64,000 nt of DNA from Paraburkholderia sp. PGU19 (GCF_013426915.1 NZ_AP023182.1:744001-808000), one strand, 5' to 3'; positions 37,268-46,466 are shown, counted from the first letter of the stretch. Notes: generated by a model not told the origin, from the sequence alone. Numbers and translations: made by a program.

Positions 37268-38188
37268 TTAATGGCGCTTATGCTCGGCCAAACGAGATGT
37301 CGCGGCAGCCTGGTTTGCCGCTTCGTATCGTTCGAGCGTCCTGCGCGCGTTGTTCGCCTCGGGCGCGTCGATCCAACCCATTGCGCCCGTGATGCAGGTC
37401 GACTGTTGCGCACGATGCGCGTCAAGCAGCATCTGTGCGGCTAACGCGTCCTCAGAGGAAGGCGTCAACGCACGATGGATCGCATCGATATGCTCGACGA
37501 ACACCGCGCACTTCGAGCGAAATCCGAGTTGCGTGGATCGCTCCATGTCGCGCAAAAGAACAGCGTCAGCGCGATACGTGCAGGGCAGATCGATTGGATG
37601 ACAGCCTGCTGCGATGGTATCGAGCAGGAAGCGGCCGCGTGCATGCAGCAGTTCGTCTCCACCTTGTGTGCGGCGCGCGCCCAGACTTGCGGCGAGATCT
37701 TCGGACGCGAGCATGCAGTAACGGATGCGAGGGCTCGACGCCAGCAGGGCAGCGAGACGCGCCAATCCCGCTGCCGATTCGATGGTCGGCACGATTTCCG
37801 TCGCGCCATCTGCGATTCCGTAGCGTTGTTCTAGCGCGCCCAGGTGCGCGTCGAGTGCGGCGAGTTGTTCGGGCGTCTCGGTGTGCGGCAGGAAGATCGC
37901 ATGCGGTCGGCCCGACATCACGCCTTCGAGATCGGCGAGGCCATCGTGCTCCAGCCGGTTGATCCGCACCGCGCCGAGCGCACTGCAACTATTCATCGTA
38001 TCGAGTAGCGCGACGATCAGTTCACGCGCGCGTGGGCGCGCCGGTGGCGTGGTCATCTCCTCGAGGTCCACGACGATCACGTCGGCGTTGGATCGCAATG
38101 CAGCCGTGTGTGCAGCAGAATCGGCGCCCGGTACGAAGAGCCAGGTGCGCCGCAGGGCAGCGAGCGTACGTAGCGGGTAAGTCGTCAC
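37268..38188 (-). CDS. CitE-like CoA ester lyase (HpcH/HpaI aldolase family)
   Basis: A 306-residue protein of the HpcH/HpaI aldolase/citrate lyase beta superfamily: TWLFVPGADSAAHTAALRS and VIVVDLEEMT at the N-terminus, IVPTIESAAGLARL with the catalytic Glu, and LASEDLAASLGARRT in the metal-binding region. It may cleave or hydrolyse a malyl-CoA-like ester. A GTG at 38188 after AAAAAGGAAC is preferred; an ATG at 38218 in the same frame is an alternative without a ribosome site. It follows the M20 gene in the same direction. Confidence 0.85.
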   Translation of the reverse strand: MTTYPLRTLAALRRTWLFVPGADSAAHTAALRSNADVIVVDLEEMTTPPARPRARELIVALLDTMNSCSALGAVRINRLEHDGLADLEGVMSGRPHAIFLPHTETPEQLAALDAHLGALEQRYGIADGATEIVPTIESAAGLARLAALLASSPRIRYCMLASEDLAASLGARRTQGGDELLHARGRFLLDTIAAGCHPIDLPCTYRADAVLLRDMERSTQLGFRSKCAVFVEHIDAIHRALTPSSEDALAAQMLLDAHRAQQSTCITGAMGWIDAPEANNARRTLERYEAANQAAATSRLAEHKRH

Positions 38189-38234
38189 GATAGTTCCTTT
38201 TTGGTTTTCGGTGGACATATGCCAGATGGCAACG

Positions 38235-39464
38235 CTACGCGCGTCCCGCGCGAGCCAGCATCGCGTGCAGGAGTACGTCCGCGCCGCGCGCGACATCTTC
38301 CGGCAACGCGTCTTCCGCCTCGTTATGACTCAAACCGTCGACGCAGGGAATGAAGATCATCGCGGTCGGGCAGTGCTTGGCCAGATGGATAGCGTCGTGG
38401 CCCGCGCCGCTCACGATGCGCTGATTCACATATCCCAGTTCGCTCACCGCCTCCTGCACAGCGTCGATGCACGCGGGATCGAACGGGGTCGACGGACTGA
38501 CCCAATGCTGCGTGATATCGATCGTCAGGCCACGACGTGCGGCGGTTGCTTCAAAGCGTGTGCGCACAGCCGCTTCCATTTCTTCGATTGCGGCATCGCT
38601 GGGGTTACGCAGGTCAACGGTGAACATCAGCTCACCGGCAATCGTGTTGCGCGACGCGTTGTGGATATGCCATTCGCCGATCGTCGCGAGCCCTTGCGGA
38701 AAAAAGTCGACGGCGATGGCTTCGAGTTCCGATGCCATGTCGGCGGCACCGAAGAGCGCGTCCTTGCGATACTGCATCGGCGTCGTGCCGGCATGCGCGG
38801 CGCGGCCTGTGACCCGCACGTCGAGCCAGCGGATCGCCTGGCCGCCCGTCACCACGCCGACGGGGACGCCTGCTTCTTCCAGCACCGGGCCTTGTTCGAT
38901 ATGCGCCTCGAAGTACGCATCGAACCGGTCGCCCGGCACCGCGCGCTCGCCTTGATAGCCGCTGGTAGCCAATGCGTCACTGAGCGTCACACCGTCGGCA
39001 TCCTGAGTCCCGAGCGCGGTTTCGAGCGGCATCACGCCGGTAAAGGCGGCCGATCCGAGCATGGCGGGAGTGAAGCGCGCGCCTTCCTCGTTGGTCCAGA
39101 CGACGATCTCGATGGGTTTGCGCGTGACGATATCCGCGTCGTTCAGCGTCCGCACGACTTCGAGCGCAGCGAGCACGCCGTAGACGCCATCGAAGCGTCC
39201 GCCTTCGGGCTGTGTATCGAGATGGCTGCCGCTTGCGACGGCGGCACCAGCCTCGCGGCCCTCACGCCGCGCAAACAGGTTGCCGACCCGATCGACGGAC
39301 AGGGAGAGTCCCGCCTCGCGGCACCACGCGGCAAAGAGCGCGCGGCCTGCGGTATCTTCGCTCGTCAGCGCGAGACGGCGCACGCCGCCTTTTGCCGTTG
39401 CACCCACTTTCGCCATCTCCATGAGGCTCTGCCACAGCCGGTCTGCATTGATCTTCAGCATCAT
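38235..39464 (-). CDS. M20 Zn-dependent amidohydrolase (N-carbamoylase/allantoate-hydrolase type)
   Basis: This 409-residue M20 peptidase-family enzyme resembles N-carbamoyl-L-amino acid hydrolases, beta-ureidopropionases and allantoate amidohydrolases. Metal-binding motifs are GSHLDTQPEGGRFDGVYG (about residues 79-96), TNEEGARF, EAHIEQGPVLE and, in the dimerisation domain, GRAAHAGTTPMQYRKDAL. SGAGHDA near the C-terminus is also conserved. It hydrolyses ureido or amide bonds in the cytoplasm. AGGAAACCG precedes the ATG-ATG start. It is divergent from the LysR gene at 39615. Confidence 0.9.
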   Translation of the reverse strand: MMLKINADRLWQSLMEMAKVGATAKGGVRRLALTSEDTAGRALFAAWCREAGLSLSVDRVGNLFARREGREAGAAVASGSHLDTQPEGGRFDGVYGVLAALEVVRTLNDADIVTRKPIEIVVWTNEEGARFTPAMLGSAAFTGVMPLETALGTQDADGVTLSDALATSGYQGERAVPGDRFDAYFEAHIEQGPVLEEAGVPVGVVTGGQAIRWLDVRVTGRAAHAGTTPMQYRKDALFGAADMASELEAIAVDFFPQGLATIGEWHIHNASRNTIAGELMFTVDLRNPSDAAIEEMEAAVRTRFEATAARRGLTIDITQHWVSPSTPFDPACIDAVQEAVSELGYVNQRIVSGAGHDAIHLAKHCPTAMIFIPCVDGLSHNEAEDALPEDVARGADVLLHAMLARAGRA

Positions 39465-39546
39465 TCGGTTTCCTGATAGTCGGCTTGCGCTGCGTGCTGC
39501 GCGCGTGGCCATGTTCGTCATACCGTCTTTATCGAAAATTCAAAAT

Positions 39547-39566
39547 AATTAGTCCAATTTCTAATT
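39547..39566. promoter_or_regulatory. AATTAG-N8-CTAATT inverted repeat (LysR operator candidate)
   Basis: In the AT-rich 150-bp region between the divergent M20 and LysR genes, AATTAG (39547-39552) and CTAATT (39561-39566) form a dyad containing the T-N11-A pattern expected for LysR-type binding sites. Confidence 0.5.
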
Positions 39567-39614
39567 GTTATCCTGAGTATAATTTTGGCGAATACTTCGA
39601 TCACGAGACTCGCG

Positions 39615-40556
39615 ATGAGCAAAGACCGGCCCGATACCTATCTGAATGACCGTCTTGACTGGAACCTGCTGCGGACGTTTCTTGCTATCGCGCGCGAGAA
39701 GAGCGTGAGTCGAGCAGCCACGCGCCTGCATCTGACGCAGCCCGCCGTGAGCCAGGCGTTGCGGCGGCTCGAAGAGCAACTTGGGCTGCGTCTCGTCGAT
39801 CGTCACGGGCCGCGTATCGAAGTCACGCAGGCGGGTGTCGAAGTGCAGAAGATTGCCGAGGAGATATACGGTACGGTCTCGCGGCTGTCGCTCGCGGATG
39901 TCGATCGTGATCACGATATTTCCGGCACAGTGCGTATCGCGGTGGTGAGCGGCATCGACTTTCCCGCCTATGACGACTTCCTTGCCGAGTTCCATCGGAT
40001 CTACCCGCGCATCGAATTCGAGAGCCTTGTGATGCGCAGTGCCGATGTCGTCAACAGCCTGCAGCAGAAAGCGTCGACGCTTGGGCTGACGCCACGGCGC
40101 GCGTTGCCGAAACGCATCGAAGGACGCGTGTTTCTGCGTCAGCGGTACGCGCTGTTCTGCGGCAGGCATCATGCGCTGTATGGCCGCGATGGCCTGAGTG
40201 TTGCCGATCTCGCCGGCCAGCAGTTCGTGTCTTTCACGGGCGACAAGGTCGGCGATCATATGTCGCCGCTCACGATCTTTCGAGACGAAATGGGCTTCAC
40301 GGGCCGCGTGATCGCTTCTTCGTCGAGCATGGCCGAAGTGAAACGCTTCATCTTTTCTGGGCTGGGCATCGGTTGTCTGCCTGAACACATCGTGAGCAGC
40401 GACATCGAGCAGGGCCGCTTTCAGCGGCTGCCGCCCGATGATGGCGTGGCTGACGTCGACGTCTACTTCCTTTGGTCGCAGGACCGCAAGCTCAGCGCCG
40501 CAGAAGCGGCGTTCGTCGCGGCGCTAAACAGGTTCATCGACGCCCGGGAAGCGTGA
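39615..40556 (+). CDS. LysR-family transcriptional regulator
   Basis: A 313-residue LysR regulator with HTH KSVSRAATRLHLTQPAVSQALRRLE at about residues 29-53 and a typical substrate-binding domain. The ATG at 39615 is preferred over the TTG at 39585. It is divergent from the M20 gene across an AT-rich dyad and converges with the dehydrogenase gene, so it is the likely regulator of the second catabolic island. Confidence 0.92.
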   Translation: MSKDRPDTYLNDRLDWNLLRTFLAIAREKSVSRAATRLHLTQPAVSQALRRLEEQLGLRLVDRHGPRIEVTQAGVEVQKIAEEIYGTVSRLSLADVDRDHDISGTVRIAVVSGIDFPAYDDFLAEFHRIYPRIEFESLVMRSADVVNSLQQKASTLGLTPRRALPKRIEGRVFLRQRYALFCGRHHALYGRDGLSVADLAGQQFVSFTGDKVGDHMSPLTIFRDEMGFTGRVIASSSSMAEVKRFIFSGLGIGCLPEHIVSSDIEQGRFQRLPPDDGVADVDVYFLWSQDRKLSAAEAAFVAALNRFIDAREA

Positions 40557-40570
40557 TTCAATGGCCTCGC

Positions 40571-41497
40571 TCAATATCCACGCGTGATGTCGACCACGTT
40601 CTGAAGCGGTTCGCCGTCGAGCAGCCGCTGGACGTTTTGTGCAACCTGCAATCCGATCGTGTCCGAACTCGCGACGGAAGCCATGTGCGGCGTGACGATC
40701 AGATTAGGTGTGTTCCATAGCGGATCGTCGCCGGGTAACGGCTCGGCGGGAAACACGTCGACGATGGCGCCGCCCAGCCGGCGGCTGGTGAGTGCGTCGA
40801 CGAGATCCGGCACGACGAGGTGTTCGCCGCGGCCGACGTGAATCAGCTTCGCGCCGTACGGCAAACGCCGGAACGTGTCCGCACACAGGATGTTGCGCGT
40901 TTCATTCGTAAGGGGAAGCAGGCAGACCAGGATGTCCGTGCCAGCGAGAAATGGTTGCAAGCCGGCGTCGCTCTCGAAGATATCAACGCCGGGCAAACGG
41001 CGTGGCTGACGCGCCCAGCCTCTGACAGAAAAGCCAGGCCGATGCAGATCGAGCGCGACGCGGCTGCCGATTTCACCTAGCCCCATGATGCCGATCGTGC
41101 ATTGCGAGGGATGCGTCTGGTCCGGCCGAAACCAGTGTGATCGTCGCTGGTTGGACATGACCAGATCGAGCTGGCGATAAAAATGCAGTACACCCCATGT
41201 TACGAACTCGCTCATGCCGCGCGCATGCTGCGGATCGACGACGCGGCACAGCGGTAGCACGGGCAGCGCCGGGTCTGACAGGATGTTGTCGACGCCGGCA
41301 GCGATGCTATGAATGAGGCGCAGGTTCTTCATGTTCGCGAGCGCGCCGCGCGGCGGGTCCCAGCACGCGGCGATTTCAGCGTGTGCGGCACGCGGTTCGC
41401 CGTGCATGACGACATCGAGTTCAGGCGCGGCGCGTTTGATAGAGGCCACGAGATGCGACATGTCGTAGCTTTGGCTCAGAAGTGCAATGGTGGTCAT
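40571..41497 (-). CDS. D-2-hydroxyacid dehydrogenase (GhrA-like)
   Basis: A 308-residue NAD(P)-dependent dehydrogenase resembling glyoxylate/hydroxypyruvate reductase A. Features: nucleotide-binding GIMGLGEIGSRVALDLHRPG, catalytic-Arg segment IHVGRGEHLVVPDL, and VFPAEPLPGDDPLW with TPHMASV for the Glu/His pair. It would reduce glyoxylate or another 2-keto acid. The ATG at 41497 is chosen; a GTG at 41515 is possible. It follows the class II aldolase gene in the same direction, suggesting that it consumes an aldolase product. Confidence 0.9.
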   Translation of the reverse strand: MTTIALLSQSYDMSHLVASIKRAAPELDVVMHGEPRAAHAEIAACWDPPRGALANMKNLRLIHSIAAGVDNILSDPALPVLPLCRVVDPQHARGMSEFVTWGVLHFYRQLDLVMSNQRRSHWFRPDQTHPSQCTIGIMGLGEIGSRVALDLHRPGFSVRGWARQPRRLPGVDIFESDAGLQPFLAGTDILVCLLPLTNETRNILCADTFRRLPYGAKLIHVGRGEHLVVPDLVDALTSRRLGGAIVDVFPAEPLPGDDPLWNTPNLIVTPHMASVASSDTIGLQVAQNVQRLLDGEPLQNVVDITRGY

Positions 41498-41554
41498 ATT
41501 CAGGTAACGCTGCACGGGCTCGGGCAGCAGGCATGAGAACAGGAAGTCGGGCCT

Positions 41555-42358
41555 TCAGCTTCGATAGTCGTTGTGCGGATCGTCGATGAGACGCAACGCC
41601 GCGCGCCAGGCCGTCTCGGTGATTTCAGCGGACTCGTCGCGCATGAACTGGCCAGCCGTCCGCTCGCACACATCGACGGGCGGGATGGTGAGTTTCGCGC
41701 CTCCCGACATGGCCTGGATTTGCGCCTGACACGCCCGTTCCAGGAAATAGATTTCATGGAAGGCTTCGGCAGCCGTTGCGCCGCCCGCAATGAGCCCGTG
41801 ATTGCGCAGGATCATCGCCTTATGCTTGCCGAAGTCGCGCACAAGGCGCTCACGTTCGCCAAGATTGAGCGCGATGCCTTCATAGTCGTGATAGCCGAGC
41901 TTTCCATAGAACTTCAGCGCATGCTGGCTGATGGGCAATAGACCGTCCGCCTGCGCCGATACGGCGATGCCCGCTGCCGTATGCGTGTGGACCACGAAAT
42001 GCAGGTCGTCACGCGCCATATGGATCGCTGAATGGATCGTGAAGCCCGCAGCATTCACGCGAAAGCGCGCGGGGTCGCTCTTTGCGCGCTCATCGATCAC
42101 ATTGCCGAGGTGGTCGATCTTCACGAGATCGGACGCGCGCATTTCGTGAAAGAGCAACCCGTAGCGGTTTATCAGGAACGTTGGTGCGTCGCCGGGTTGA
42201 CCGGGCAGGCGCGCCGAAATGTGCGTATCGATCATGTCCGTCATGCGGAAATGCGCGATGAGACGATAGAGCGCGGCGAGTTCGACGCGGACGGCCCACT
42301 CTTCAGGTAAGAAATCGTGGGTGCTGTCGAGGCAATGGACGTTGTCGAAAGATCGCAT
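41555..42358 (-). CDS. class II aldolase/adducin-domain protein
   Basis: A 267-residue class II aldolase-fold protein with the zinc histidines in VVHTHTAAGIAVSA (about residues 118-131) and NHGLIAGG. Such enzymes cleave ketols such as fuculose- or ribulose-phosphate, or act as decarboxylases. GGAGACACTTCA before the ATG at 42358 supports the start; the frame opens further upstream at 42475. It is flanked by the RraA homologue and the GhrA-like dehydrogenase, all on the minus strand. Confidence 0.88.
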   Translation of the reverse strand: MRSFDNVHCLDSTHDFLPEEWAVRVELAALYRLIAHFRMTDMIDTHISARLPGQPGDAPTFLINRYGLLFHEMRASDLVKIDHLGNVIDERAKSDPARFRVNAAGFTIHSAIHMARDDLHFVVHTHTAAGIAVSAQADGLLPISQHALKFYGKLGYHDYEGIALNLGERERLVRDFGKHKAMILRNHGLIAGGATAAEAFHEIYFLERACQAQIQAMSGGAKLTIPPVDVCERTAGQFMRDESAEITETAWRAALRLIDDPHNDYRS

Positions 42359-42434
42359 TGAAGTGTCTCCGTGGACTTGCGATGAAAGCGGGCTAGTTTT
42401 TGCGTGAGAGGTGGGTTCCGTCAATTTCATTGTT

Positions 42435-43112
42435 CTAATGTTCTTCATTAACGCAGCGAATGCTTGGCGACGCATTGCCCTGTAACACAGTTGCGATGGA
42501 CTCGCCGGCGTTCAGACGCGCGAGCAATGCAGGCTCGGCGCGATCGGAGGCGAGCGCGGCTTCGATCACGTGGACAAGCGTCGTTTCGTTTGCAAATAAC
42601 AGGCCGTTGTCGTCGCCCAGCACGAGCATGCCCGGTTCGACGGACACGCCGCCGCATTGAACTGTTGCGCCGAGGCGGCTCACGCCGGTATCTCGGCGCT
42701 TCGTCGTCAACACGCTGGTGCCGCGTGCGAACACGGGCAAGCCGATTTGCCGTAGTTCGAGAATGTCCGTCGCGACGCCGTCAACGACCACACCCGCCGC
42801 GCCAGCACTGAGCGCGGCCGTGACGGTGACGGCACCCACGGGCGCATGGGTGTGGTTGCCCTTCATGTCGATGACGAGGACATCGCCCGGTGTGAGGTGC
42901 GCCAGCGCGCGATTGACGGGCAGCGCGTCGGGACTGCAGAGTTCGAGCGTCACCGCGCGGCCAATCATCCGTTCGTTCGGCACGAGCGCGCGCATGCCGT
43001 ATTGGGCAAAGCCCTCTTCGAGGAAGTGGCCAAGTGTCGGGAAACTGACCTGACGAAGCTGATGGAGAAGCGTGGGCGAGACACGTTCGATGGTTTGCGC
43101 TTCCTGCATCAT
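42435..43112 (-). CDS. RraA-family homologue lacking the catalytic arginine
   Basis: A 225-residue RraA/HMG-aldolase-fold protein with family segments FPTLGHFLEE, GRAVTL, LVIDMKGN, and VSVEPGMLVLGDDNGLLF. The catalytic signature, DGAVRD in the copy at 16399, reads DGVATD here: the Arg is replaced by Thr while the Asp is kept. It may therefore have another activity (decarboxylase or keto-enol tautomerase) or none. Its ATG-ATG start overlaps the MHS stop by 4 bp, so it is co-expressed with the transporter. Confidence 0.82.
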   Translation of the reverse strand: MMQEAQTIERVSPTLLHQLRQVSFPTLGHFLEEGFAQYGMRALVPNERMIGRAVTLELCSPDALPVNRALAHLTPGDVLVIDMKGNHTHAPVGAVTVTAALSAGAAGVVVDGVATDILELRQIGLPVFARGTSVLTTKRRDTGVSRLGATVQCGGVSVEPGMLVLGDDNGLLFANETTLVHVIEAALASDRAEPALLARLNAGESIATVLQGNASPSIRCVNEEH

Positions 43113-44461
43113 GCACGCTCCCCAACACGTGCGTGCTGCCGCTGGTTGTTTGCGAGGTCGGTCCTGAGCGTTTCTGTCAGCATCACCAGTGCGATTGCGG
43201 AGACAAGCGCAGAGCCGATCATGTACCACGCGACGGACGATCCGCGCCCGGTCGCCGACAGCAGCGCCGTCGTCACGATGGGCGTTGCCGCGCTGCCGAG
43301 CAGACCGGACAGCATGTAGCTGACAGAGAGACCGGAGTAGCGGACCTCGGTGCCGAACAGCTCGGCGAGGAACGTCGCAATCGGCCCATAGTTCGCGGCG
43401 AAGGCGGTCATCATGAGGACGTAGCCGAGCAGCGCGAATGAGAAGTCGCGCGTGTCGAGCAGCCAGAAAAGGGGAAAAGCGAAGAGCGCCTCGGCAACGA
43501 TGCCGCCGATGATGACGGGCTTGCGGCCTATCTGGTCGGACAGCTTGCCGAACAACGGCAGCAGCACAATGCACAGTGCGCAGGCGATGAGCGCGATGGA
43601 CAGCATTGCGTTGCGGCTGAAGCCGAGTGTCTGCGTGCCGTACGTGAGGCCGAAAGCGACGATCAGGTTAAACGACGTCCCGGTCGACATCGTGGCGACG
43701 CCGCCCAGTACGACCTGCTTCCAGTGTTTCGTCAGCACGTCGGCAATGGGCATTTTCACCTGAGCCGCCGCGTCCTTGACCTTGCGGAACGTTGGCGTCT
43801 CGGAGGTATTCAGGCGGATATACAGGCCGACGCCCACCAGCAACGCGCTGGCGAGAAACGGAACGCGCCATCCCCACGACAGCAGAGATTCGGCGGAAAG
43901 CGCTGAGCTGGTGAAGAGAAAGGCGAGGTTGGCGATCAGCGTGCCGGCGGGCACGCCGATCTGCACCCACGAGCCGTAGAGACCGCGTTTGCCGGCGGGC
44001 GCGTGCTCGACGGCCATCAGCACGGCGCCGCCCCATTCGCCGCCCAGTGCCAGCCCCTGGATGATGCGCAGCGTCAGCAGCAGGATCGGCGCCCAGATAC
44101 CGATCGCGGCATAGTTGGGCAGCAGGCCGATGCAGAAGGTCGCGCAACCCATCAACAGAAGCGAGACCAGTAGCATCGATTTGCGGCCGAGACGGTCGCC
44201 AAAGTGGCCGAACAACGCGGCGCCGACGATGCGCGCAAGGTACGCGGACGCGAACGTGCCGAACGCGAGCAGCGTGCCGATGAGCGGGACGAAACCCGGA
44301 AAGAACACCTTGTTGAACACGAGGGCGGATGCCGTCGCGAACACGAACAGGTCATACCATTCGACCGTCGTGCCGATTACGCTGGCGACGGCGATCTTCT
44401 TCATCTCGTTGGGAGCTGCTTCGTCTGCGACGGGCGATACAGCTGGTCGGACCGTACTCAT
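43109..44461 (-). CDS. MHS-family MFS transporter (second copy in this island)
   Basis: A 450-residue MHS transporter: SVIGTTVEWYDLFVFATASALV in helix 1, GHFGDRLGRKSMLLVSL in loop 2-3 and LRIIQGLALGGEWGGAVLMAVEHAP mark the family. It probably imports an organic acid. GGAGAAG precedes the ATG at 44461. It heads the minus-strand run MHS-RraA-class II aldolase-GhrA, and is similar in type to the MHS at 35852 at the other end of the island. Confidence 0.92.
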   Translation of the reverse strand: MSTVRPAVSPVADEAAPNEMKKIAVASVIGTTVEWYDLFVFATASALVFNKVFFPGFVPLIGTLLAFGTFASAYLARIVGAALFGHFGDRLGRKSMLLVSLLLMGCATFCIGLLPNYAAIGIWAPILLLTLRIIQGLALGGEWGGAVLMAVEHAPAGKRGLYGSWVQIGVPAGTLIANLAFLFTSSALSAESLLSWGWRVPFLASALLVGVGLYIRLNTSETPTFRKVKDAAAQVKMPIADVLTKHWKQVVLGGVATMSTGTSFNLIVAFGLTYGTQTLGFSRNAMLSIALIACALCIVLLPLFGKLSDQIGRKPVIIGGIVAEALFAFPLFWLLDTRDFSFALLGYVLMMTAFAANYGPIATFLAELFGTEVRYSGLSVSYMLSGLLGSAATPIVTTALLSATGRGSSVAWYMIGSALVSAIALVMLTETLRTDLANNQRQHARVGERA

Positions 44462-44610
44462 GGTCTTCTCCGGAAAGTGAGGCAATGACTGGGGGGATGC
44501 CGCGTGGGGAGCACGGCGTTCCCCGTCTTTATCCGGAGCCAAAAACAATAAGTAAAAGTCTGTTTCCTAATCCAGTGTATTAATGGCGTTGATGATGGCC
44601 AGAAGCAGGC

Positions 44611-45380
44611 CTAACGTGCCGCTGTGCGCGACTGACGCAGGGCCGCGTGAGGAAGATAGGGCGAATTGAAGGTCTCGCGGAAGTAATCGACGAAGACGCG
44701 CATGCCGGCCGTGATCTCTCTGTCGCGTGCGTGTGCGATGCCGCCCGCCATTGAAGGGCGGGGTTCGCCAGCGTGATGGTCTCGATGCGTTTGCCCTCGA
44801 GCGACCATGGCCGGTACACCATGTCTGACAGGATAGCGACGCCGCTTCCGTTGGCAACCATGCTGCGCACGGCTTCGACGGAAGACGTCTGAAGGATGAC
44901 GTGCGGCTGATAGTCCGTCTTGCTCCAGTAGCGCATGGCGGTGTCGGCGGCTTCGTCGACGGTCAGCATGATGAAGGGCTCTTTGGCCACGTCGGCAAAC
45001 GTCACGGAACGCTTTTCAAGCAATGAGTGATTCGACGCGACCCAGAGTCGCCGTGTGGACGCGAAGATGCGCTCGACTGCCAGGCCTGAACTCGCAACGT
45101 TGTCGGCAAGCAGGACGGCAATGTCGTATCGGTCTGCGAGCAACCCTTCTTCTATCTCGTCACGTCTCGCTTCATGCAGCCGGATCGATAGCCCGGGATA
45201 GAGCGTTGCGATCCGTTGCAGATGGTAGGGCAGAAAGTAACCCAGCAGCGTGTAACTGGCGGCAACCCGCACACTGCTTTCGATCGCGCTTTCGTTGTTC
45301 GTTACCCTGAGGGCCTCGTCGACGCCGGCGAGTATGGCAAACTGGTCACAAGCGGGTATTAGGATAACGAAGAGAACAGT
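44611..45380 (-). pseudogene. LysR regulator remnant, no HTH, frameshifted
   Basis: The minus strand encodes a LysR effector domain (VAASYTLLGYFLPYHLQRIATLYPG, VRSMVANGSGVAILSDMV), but the N-terminal winged HTH is missing: the frame opens with MTVLFVILIPACDQFAILAGVDEAL instead of an HTH. Near 44750 the frame also breaks: after NPALQWRA the family sequence continues in another frame as GGIAHARDREITAGMRVFVDYF to a stop at 44611. It cannot bind DNA. It once probably regulated the MHS-RraA operon beside it. Confidence 0.8.
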
Positions 45381-45383
45381 CAC

Positions 45384-45840
45384 TCGATTGTCCGCTTGAC
45401 GGGGGCGGACCAGGCATTGGTGCCACGACAGCCAACGACAACCCGTTGGGCGTGTCCAAGCCAGGGCAACGTGCCCGGATGTCGTGGAAACGAAGGCTTA
45501 TGTCCGGTAAAACCCGGCGTGGATTATCACCGCTAGAATTTGTGGGCGCCACGCAGGGGAGCACAACGCAGCCAGAAATGAGCGCACGGCCCGTTGCTCG
45601 AAGAAACGCACACCTTTGGTGTGCCGGGTCAGTGGTTCCCGGCGAGAGAGGGGAGCATCCAGCAGTTCGGCGCGCAATCCTGACGTGTCAGGAACATGCC
45701 ATGCACGCATCGCGGCCACATAAAGCAGGCGCGTCCCGTTCCGTCCTCGTCCAGCGTGAGGTGTCCATCGACCATTCCGAAACAAAAATCTCTGACCACC
45801 ACGCGCTTCCATTCGAGGTCGTCGAGGGCCTCGCACGGCC
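45384..45840. other. no confident gene
   Basis: This stretch lies just downstream of the RES remnant. A minus-strand frame (45629-45868) reads MDLRSANGLRPCEALDDLEWKR... and contains FGMVDGHLTLDEDG, but I recognise no family and it overlaps the RES remnant end. It may be nothing. Confidence 0.35.
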
Positions 45841-46100
45841 TTAACCCATTCGCTGATCGTAGGTCCAACGCCGCACTTTCTGCGCATGAATGTCCGCGGC
45901 ATCCGGATGGGCCGGGTTGATGAGGACGTCCGTCTCCTCAGGGACGATAACGGACGGCACAAGAAGCAGGGCTGTGGCAGCCTGATGGATCCATTTCTCA
46001 CCTGTATCCAGGCTCGTCATTCCGGGCGGGATTGCGTCCCATCCGAAGGGTGCTGAGATGTTCGTGAAAACCGTCGCGGCCTGCCAGACGCTGTCGCGCC
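45841..46100 (-). pseudogene. RES-domain toxin C-terminal remnant
   Basis: A minus-strand frame ending with TAA at 45841-45843 encodes the C-terminal ~80 residues of a RES (NAD-depleting) toxin: VFTNISAPFGWDAIPPG, ALLLVPSVIVPEETDVLINP, HPDAADIHAQKVRRWTYD. The PSVIVPEExxxLINPxHPDA signature is the RES hallmark. The N-terminal half with the catalytic Arg and Tyr is missing, so no toxin is made. It continues directly into the broken antitoxin gene at 46017-46466. Confidence 0.78.
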
Positions 46101-46466
46101 CAGACGAACAAGGTACCGGTTCAGCATACCGATCACCCGTTCGCTCTGCTCCGCGGACAGGCGCGCCTTCCCTTTGGCTTTACGGATGATGGTCGAGCGT
46201 GGCAGCCCCAAGGTCACCATCAGGTTGTCCTGCGAGGTTCCCATGTTGCGCGCAAGAACGTACACGTCGTAGGCATCCACGCCGTGCTTGATGAAGCTGA
46301 TGCGCTCGAGCGGAGGCGCGTGATAGAGGGTGAGGTAATCGTTGATCTTCGTGGGGTGTGATTTGCCAGCCCGCGACGGCGCGGCGGGTTTTGCCGGGAC
46401 ACGAACTGCGGCCTTGCGGGCCCGGCGACGGGCGGTGGTGGCGGGCGCGTTCACGGGTATCTCCAA
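46017..46466 (-). pseudogene. Xre/MbcA/ParS-type antitoxin, C-terminus lost
   Basis: The frame encodes 149 residues. The first ~115 match the Xre antitoxin of Xre-RES pairs: YLTLYHAPPLERISFIKHGVDAYDV, then LSAEQSERVIGM. After GMLNR (about 46120) the family's ParS-like toxin-binding end is absent and the remaining residues are out-of-frame RES sequence. A single deletion probably fused antitoxin codon ~115 to the RES gene. The HTH part could still bind DNA, but it cannot neutralise a toxin. Confidence 0.75.
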
